Both the position numbers and the translations under genes were made by a program. From contig JBBKWU010000012.1 of assembly GCA_037969035.1 (NCBI GenBank), positions 186,001-250,000 of the forward strand: 64,000 nt of DNA, read 5' to 3'. The notes under the pieces were generated by a model that saw only the letters and a program-made list of their open reading frames with translations, ran no database searches and was not told where the DNA came from. How positions within the stretch are numbered: the first letter of the stretch is position 1; every line of letters starts with the position of its first letter. Below are positions 59,884 to 64,000 of the stretch, one piece after another. Source of the DNA: JBBKWU01 sp037969035. Lineage in GTDB: Bacteria > Pseudomonadota > Alphaproteobacteria > Micavibrionales > Micavibrionaceae.

Positions 59884-60630
59884 GTGGCTGACCCTATTCA
59901 CCAGTTTCAAATTCACTCCATCGTTCCCGCTCAATTTATGGGGTTGGATGTATCCTTTACGAACGCATCTTTGTGGATGATCCTCAGCATCTTTGCTGCG
60001 GGTGGCTTCATGACCCTTGCGATGCGCCGCAAATCAATCGTTCCGGGCAGAATGCAAGTTATGGCTGAAATGCTTTATGATATGATCGGCGGACTTGTTA
60101 AATCCAATATCGGACCCGAAGGTAGCCGTTATTTCCCGTTCATCTTTACGTTGTTTATGATGGTTCTTATGGGGAACATGCTCGGCCTTACACCGCACTC
60201 CTTTACCTTTACAAGCCACGTCATTGTGACCGTTGGTCTCGCGCTTAGCGTATTTTTCATGGTTATTATTATGGGGCTTTTGCGTCACGGCATACATTTC
60301 TTTAAATTGTTTGTTCCTTCTGGCGTGCCTTGGTTCTTCTATTTCTTGCTTGTACCGATTGAGATTGTCTCTTATTTTGCGCGTCCGATGACGCACGGCC
60401 TTCGTCTATTTGCTAATATGATGGCGGGTCACATTATGTTGAAAGTGTTTGCCAGCTTTAGTGTGGCGATGGCAAGTGCAGGCCTTCTTGGTGCTGCTGC
60501 GGGCTTGATCCCGATGACGATCAACGCTGGCTTACTTTGCTTTGAGCTGCTGATTGCTTTCCTACAAGCATACGTGTTTGCAATTCTTGCCTGTATATAT
60601 TTGAAAGATACGGTTGAAATTGCTCACTAA
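59884..60630 (+). CDS. atpB: F0 ATP synthase subunit a
   Basis: A 248-residue membrane protein of the proton channel, started at GTG (59884). The N-terminus DPIHQFQIHSIVPAQFMGLDVSFTNASLWMIL is typical of alphaproteobacterial subunit a. The conserved stator Arg is in MTHGLRLFANMMAGHIML, and IAFLQAYVFAILACIYLKDTVEIAH closes the chain. F1 genes are not in the window, as alphaproteobacteria usually encode them elsewhere. Confidence 0.96.
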   Translation: MADPIHQFQIHSIVPAQFMGLDVSFTNASLWMILSIFAAGGFMTLAMRRKSIVPGRMQVMAEMLYDMIGGLVKSNIGPEGSRYFPFIFTLFMMVLMGNMLGLTPHSFTFTSHVIVTVGLALSVFFMVIIMGLLRHGIHFFKLFVPSGVPWFFYFLLVPIEIVSYFARPMTHGLRLFANMMAGHIMLKVFASFSVAMASAGLLGAAAGLIPMTINAGLLCFELLIAFLQAYVFAILACIYLKDTVEIAH

Positions 60631-60701
60631 ATATGTAAGAAACAGCTTAATTTGAAAATTGTTTAACCCCTTAAAACTTGTAAAACGAAAAGGAACTAAA
60701 A

Positions 60702-60929
60702 ATGGAAGTTGAAGCAGTAAAATTACTGGCCGCAGCATTAGCACTATTCCCGCTGATCGGTGTAAGTATTGGTCTTGGTATGATCTTCGCCGCCTATAAC
60801 ACAGCAGTAGGCCGCAACCCTGGATCAGCCGAAATCCTTGAAAAGAAATTCTGGCTAACATTCGCGTTTGTTGAAATGTTTGGTCTTGTTGCCATCGTGG
60901 GCTGGGCGCTTCTTTACTTTACTGGTTAA
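60702..60929 (+). CDS. atpE: F0 ATP synthase subunit c
   Basis: A 75-residue hairpin protein that forms the rotor ring. Helix 1 is AALALFPLIGVSIGLGMIFAAYNTAVG, the loop is RNP (38-40), and helix 2 has the ion-binding Glu58 in FWLTFAFVEMFGLVAIVGWALLYF. A strong AAAAGGAA precedes the ATG. Confidence 0.97.
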   Translation: MEVEAVKLLAAALALFPLIGVSIGLGMIFAAYNTAVGRNPGSAEILEKKFWLTFAFVEMFGLVAIVGWALLYFTG

Positions 60930-60964
60930 TTTAAAGAGCTCTTAAACAACAGGATTATAACGCT

Positions 60965-61636
60965 ATGCAAAACCGCTTGGGTGTTCGTCATATGAAATCT
61001 GCAATAAATGTCGCTATTCTCGGAATCGCTGTGTTCTTTATGAACATGCAAAATGCTCTGGCCGAAACGTCAGATCATGCAGCGCATGCCGAGGATTTAC
61101 ACGCCGTTGCTGATGGACATCACGAAGCAGCCTCTAGCGGTTTGCCACAGCTTGACCCGTCCACCTACCCGAGCCAGATTTTCTGGTTGGTGATTTCGTT
61201 TGTGCTGCTTTACATCTATTTCAGCTCTAAAACGCTGCCGGAAATGTCGTCTGTTCTTGAAGATCGTCAGGACAGAATTACAAACGACCTAACCACAGCC
61301 GAAGAGCTTAAGAACGAGATTGAAACAGCGCAAATCACCTATGAAAAAAGCTTGGGTAACGCACGGGACAAAGCAACGCAAACATTAACCGATACAGGCC
61401 TGAAGATTGCGGAAAAAGCGTCGCAAGAATCAGATAAATTTGGTGACATGGCTGAAAAAGAAATCACAGCACTTGAAAAAGAGATCGAAAAAGCCAAAGG
61501 CGAAGCCATGGAAAGCATCAACTCTATCGTTGCTGAAGTTTCGCATGAAGCCGCACAGAAAATTGTTGGCCTCAAGCTTGACCTGAAAAAGGCACAAACG
61601 GTTGTAAAAGCCCTGAACCAGAAGAAGGCCGCGTAA
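60965..61636 (+). CDS. atpG: F0 ATP synthase subunit b'
   Basis: A 223-residue b' subunit of the peripheral stalk. It has a leader-like hydrophobic N-terminus (VAILGIAVFFMNMQNALA), a His/Ala-rich segment, the membrane anchor FWLVISFVLLYIYFSSKTLPEMSSVLEDRQDRITNDL, and a long charged coiled coil. b' plus b is typical of photosynthetic and alphaproteobacterial F-type ATPases. atpF starts 4 bases later. Confidence 0.92.
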   Translation: MQNRLGVRHMKSAINVAILGIAVFFMNMQNALAETSDHAAHAEDLHAVADGHHEAASSGLPQLDPSTYPSQIFWLVISFVLLYIYFSSKTLPEMSSVLEDRQDRITNDLTTAEELKNEIETAQITYEKSLGNARDKATQTLTDTGLKIAEKASQESDKFGDMAEKEITALEKEIEKAKGEAMESINSIVAEVSHEAAQKIVGLKLDLKKAQTVVKALNQKKAA

Positions 61637-61640
61637 TATC

Positions 61641-62129
61641 ATGGAATTTCTAAAAGACGAATATTTTTGGTACACGCTCTCATTCTTGGTGTTTGTTGGC
61701 ATTCTCTTTAAATTCGGTGGCAAGTCGTTTCTTGGCTTCCTTGATAACCGCATTGACACCATCCGCAAAGAAATTGAAACCGCCGAAACACTCCGCATTG
61801 AAGCACAAGAGCTTCTCGCGCAGTATCAGCGCAAGCAAAAAGACGCGGAAAAAGAAGCAAACCTCATCATTGAAAATGCAAAAGCACACGCCAAGCAAAT
61901 TCAAAAAGATGCTGATACTGACCTTAAAGCCATGATGGCGCGTAAAGAAACGCAGCTTAAAGAACGCTTGAAACGCATGGAAAACGATGCCCGTCAAGAA
62001 ATGCGCGCTTATGCCGCAGAGCTTGCCACACAAGCAACAAGTGAAATCATCATCCATAATCTGGATAAAAAGACCGCAGACGATCTCATCGAGCAATCAA
62101 TCGGTAATGTCGCGAAACGTTTGAACTAG
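61641..62129 (+). CDS. atpF: F0 ATP synthase subunit b
   Basis: A 162-residue peripheral-stalk subunit. The short N-terminal anchor FLKDEYFWYTLSFLVFVGILFKFGGKSFLGFLDNRIDTI is followed by a coiled coil ending QATSEIIIHNLDKKTADDLIEQSIGNVAKRLN. It is the last gene of the F0 operon. nadD follows after a short gap. Confidence 0.94.
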   Translation: MEFLKDEYFWYTLSFLVFVGILFKFGGKSFLGFLDNRIDTIRKEIETAETLRIEAQELLAQYQRKQKDAEKEANLIIENAKAHAKQIQKDADTDLKAMMARKETQLKERLKRMENDARQEMRAYAAELATQATSEIIIHNLDKKTADDLIEQSIGNVAKRLN

Positions 62130-62165
62130 AGGCTTTTTCACCCCTTGCAGGAGTGGTCAGTTTTT

Positions 62166-62792
62166 GTGACCGTATCAATGCCCCCCTCATTCTTTCCCCT
62201 AGATAGTCAAAAATGGCAAGGTAGGCGCGTGGGAATCCTTGGTGGATCATTTAATCCGCCGCACAAAGGACACATCCACATCAGCCTTGTTGCCATGCAT
62301 ATGCTACAGCTTGATTACATCTGGTGGGTCGTCACTCCGCAAAATCCACACAAAAAAGATATCAAGGCCGAGAGTTTTGAAACACGCTACGAAGCATGCT
62401 CTGCGATCACGCAATCACACCCGCGCCTCATCGTTAGTGATTTCGAGCAGCAGTTAAATCTCACCTACACGGCAGATACAGTAAACGCGCTAACCCATTA
62501 TTATCCCAAAACAAAATTTGTTTTGTTGATGGGCATGGATAACGCATTAACCTTCCATAAATGGGAACGTTGGCGTGAAATTTTGAGGAAAATGGCCACC
62601 GCTCACATTGCCCGCCCGCCTTTTTTGAATATGGTCGAATCATCTCCGCTCAAGAAACTTGCGGCACAGCGGCATGTTTTTTTAGAGCGCGGCAGCAAGG
62701 CTGACCTTAAACCACAGACATCTTACTGGATTATGCAGAACCATTTAATGGACATTTCATCAACAAAAATACGAGATAAAACAAATAAATAG
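62166..62792 (+). CDS. nadD: nicotinate-nucleotide adenylyltransferase
   Basis: It adenylates NaMN to NaAD in NAD synthesis. The nucleotidyltransferase motif is VGILGGSFNPPHKGHIHIS (with HxGH), and LLMGMDNALTFHKWERWREI and the C-terminal ISSTKIRDK (ISSTxIR) are intact. The start is uncertain: GTG 62166 has GGAG 12 bases upstream, while TTG 62145 and ATG 62178 are also in frame. The family length is about 200 residues. Confidence 0.92.
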   Translation: MTVSMPPSFFPLDSQKWQGRRVGILGGSFNPPHKGHIHISLVAMHMLQLDYIWWVVTPQNPHKKDIKAESFETRYEACSAITQSHPRLIVSDFEQQLNLTYTADTVNALTHYYPKTKFVLLMGMDNALTFHKWERWREILRKMATAHIARPPFLNMVESSPLKKLAAQRHVFLERGSKADLKPQTSYWIMQNHLMDISSTKIRDKTNK

Positions 62793-62910
62793 TATACTTT
62801 TATAACGCAGTGCATTAAGCATAATCTTGGAATTATATTGCACCTACTGCCAAAAAGACTTAAAATAGAAGTATGAGTAATGTTTATTCGTCATTAACAA
62901 GGAAGGGATT

Positions 62911-62979
62911 TTGAAAACGTTGAGACACCTCACCGTATCATGTTCATTGACTTGTGATCGTTGGCTTCGGCGCCATTAA
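62911..62979 (+). CDS. possible 22-residue leader peptide upstream of rsfS
   Basis: A short frame starting at TTG (62911) behind AAGGAAGGG reads MKTLRHLTVSCSLTCDRWLRRH. Its stop codon (62977-62979) lies in the loop of the following terminator hairpin, as in translation-coupled attenuators. Its residues (Arg, Cys, His, Trp) do not point to one amino acid. It could equally be chance. Confidence 0.3.
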   Translation: MKTLRHLTVSCSLTCDRWLRRH

Positions 62980-62997
62980 AGTGTCGAGGCCTTTTTT
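62963..62997 (+). terminator. intrinsic terminator before rsfS
   Basis: GGCTTCGGCGC (62963-62973), a 7-base loop and GTGTCGAGGCC (62981-62991) form an 11-bp stem with a few G-U pairs, followed by TTTTTT. It either ends nadD transcripts or attenuates rsfS. The rest of the 62793-63041 gap is AT-rich and shows no other gene. Confidence 0.75.
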
Positions 62998-63089
62998 GTG
63001 CGTAATCTTGCGCGAACCACGTTAGAAAAGGAGAATAGCTCATTCTAAAAACACTTGAAACAGGACTGGATGATCTTACACCAGACCAA

Positions 63090-63434
63090 ATGAAGACCCT
63101 TATCGAACAGTCTCTTGACGCAGATAAGGCCATGGATATCGATACTATTGATCTCCGCAACCAATCGGCAATCGCCGATTACATAGTCATAGCTAGCGGT
63201 CAATCTACTAGACAAGTCGCTGCACTGGCTGAAAAACTCCGCGATAGGCTAAAAGCACGCGGCGTTGACGGTATAAAACTGGAAGGCTTAGAAAGCTGTA
63301 ACTGGGTTATTTTAGATGCTGGCGATATCGTTGTGCATTTGTTCAGACCCGAAGTTCGCGATTTCTACAATATCGAGAAAATGTGGCGTTCATTCCCACA
63401 AAAGCCCGATGTTAACGGCGTCACAGCGCACTAA
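63090..63434 (+). CDS. rsfS: ribosome silencing factor RsfS
   Basis: A 114-residue (from ATG 63090) factor that binds L14 and blocks subunit joining in starvation. Core blocks are LIEQSLDADKAMDIDTIDL, ADYIVIASGQSTRQVAALAEKL, and WVILDAGDIVVHLFRPEVRDFYNIEKMW. A strong AAAAGGAG at 63026-63033 lies 8 bases before an in-frame ATT at 63042, with a stop just before it and no ATG, GTG or TTG until 63090. Translation may therefore begin at ATT, adding 16 residues (ILKTLETGLDDLTPDQ). Confidence 0.93.
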   Translation: MKTLIEQSLDADKAMDIDTIDLRNQSAIADYIVIASGQSTRQVAALAEKLRDRLKARGVDGIKLEGLESCNWVILDAGDIVVHLFRPEVRDFYNIEKMWRSFPQKPDVNGVTAH

Positions 63435-63558
63435 CACCAGTCTACGCACACGCACTTTGTGCTGAATTGTACTGATTGTACTATATTGTGCAAAAATTAG
63501 AGGCACGCTTGCGCGGCTTGCTCTTTTCAAATGCTTTGTAACGCGATACAAACAAGGC

Positions 63559-63999
63559 ATGTTAAAAATTGATATTATCGCCGCTGGCCGCTTGCGCCCT
63601 TCTCCCTTGCTCGATCTTTGGAACGATTACACTGCGCGTATGCAGTGGCAAATAAATCTGTTTGAGATCGAAAGCAAAAACACCGCCGACCTTGAAACAA
63701 AACTCCTCGATAAAATTAAAAATGATGCCTTTACCATTGTGCTTGATGAGCGCGGTAAAGCACTTAGCAGCCGTGAGCTCGCGGGCAAACTTGATGCGCT
63801 AATGGCCGAAGGGCAAAGCCATATTCAGTTTATAATTGGTGAGGCCGACGGTTTGCCTAAATCCGTGAAACAAAATGCAAATTTTCTGCTGGCTTTTGGT
63901 ATTCAGACATGGCCTCACATGCTGGTTCGTATTATGCTGATTGAACAAATTTACCGCGCCCAACAAATTTTGGCGGGACACCCTTACCACCGCGACTAA
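63559..63999 (+). CDS. rlmH: 23S rRNA (pseudouridine1915-N3)-methyltransferase RlmH
   Basis: A 146-residue SPOUT methyltransferase. The sequence has FTIVLDERGKALSSRELAGKLD, FIIGEADGLP, and the C-terminal knot WPHMLVRIMLIEQIYRAQQILAGHPYHRD, which ends in the expected YHR tail. It is complete at the window end. It follows rsfS in the standard nadD-rsfS-rlmH order. Confidence 0.97.
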   Translation: MLKIDIIAAGRLRPSPLLDLWNDYTARMQWQINLFEIESKNTADLETKLLDKIKNDAFTIVLDERGKALSSRELAGKLDALMAEGQSHIQFIIGEADGLPKSVKQNANFLLAFGIQTWPHMLVRIMLIEQIYRAQQILAGHPYHRD

Positions 64000-64000
64000 A

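Noticed and set aside
62145..62165. TTG at 62145 as the nadD start
   Set aside because: The GGAG ribosome site lies downstream of it, so a start at 62166 or later is more likely.
1..64000. Prophage, integrative element, CRISPR or insertion sequence
   Set aside because: No integrase, transposase, terminal repeats or spaced direct repeats were seen. The two tRNA genes are not followed by an integrase or a copy of their 3' ends.

Overview
The window is a stretch of alphaproteobacterial chromosome of moderately low GC by eye, densely packed with housekeeping genes. The lineage call rests on several features: the order pyrG-kdsA-eno-ftsB-pdhABC-lpd-lipA, a pyruvate dehydrogenase E1 beta subunit carrying its own lipoyl domain, fused ispDF, ntrYX-trkA-hfq-hflX, a CcrM-type GANTC methyltransferase, smc next to an F0-only atp operon that has both b' and b subunits, and nadD-rsfS-rlmH. 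I cannot name the order. No transposase, integrase, phage gene or CRISPR array is visible.

Layout. 1-6.7 kb: the end of pyrG, two small membrane proteins, kdsA with an overlapping HAD gene, a lipoprotein with a HELTH motif, eno, an ankyrin-repeat protein and ftsB. 6.8-15.1 kb: the pyruvate dehydrogenase region. Three small genes of the chagasin (I42) type, one broken mini-gene and a duplication scar lie between pdhA and pdhB. A frameshifted cyanophycinase gene lies between pdhC and lpd. 15.1-19.4 kb: lipA and a RatA/COQ10-like gene, convergent with ispDF-pgpA-cinA. 19.5-29.1 kb: ntrY, ntrX, trkA, a HAD phosphatase, hfq, hflX, an inositol-phosphatase-like gene and a beta-hydroxyacid dehydrogenase. 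29.1-40.5 kb, minus strand: mazG, an MBL hydrolase, tatD, a half-size EamA protein, a transglutaminase-like protein, metG, holB, tmk, then the envelope genes dacF, rlpA, mltB and a ydcF-like gene. 40.5-45.1 kb: two tRNA-Ser genes, a beta-barrel protein, a Ca/Na antiporter, a YdeI/OmdA-like protein and a two-component pair. 45.1-49.5 kb: rplU-rpmA-obgE, an acetyltransferase, rnhB and ccrM. 49.5-64 kb: a secreted protein of unknown function, mutY, a DUF721 gene, efp, a suhB-like gene, an OmpA-family protein, a DsbA-like protein, smc, atpI-B-E-F'-F, nadD, rsfS and rlmH.

The most interesting points are these. (1) The ccrM and ftsB promoters carry dense GANTC clusters. Each has a TTGACG -35 box followed by two GANTC sites exactly 11 bp apart, which suggests shared methylation-dependent, cell-cycle control. 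(2) A chagasin-like gene with two diverged relatives sits inside the pdh operon, with duplication debris that includes a copy of the pdhB start. (3) The E2 subunit has no lipoyl domain, so E1 beta carries the only one visible for this complex. (4) The SuhB-like protein next to efp has lost the second Asp of its DPxDGT metal-binding motif. (5) The cyanophycinase gene has a one-base frameshift exactly at its nucleophile motif. (6) The rsfS leader holds a short open reading frame whose stop lies in an intrinsic terminator, and the best-spaced start after the rsfS ribosome binding site is an ATT codon.
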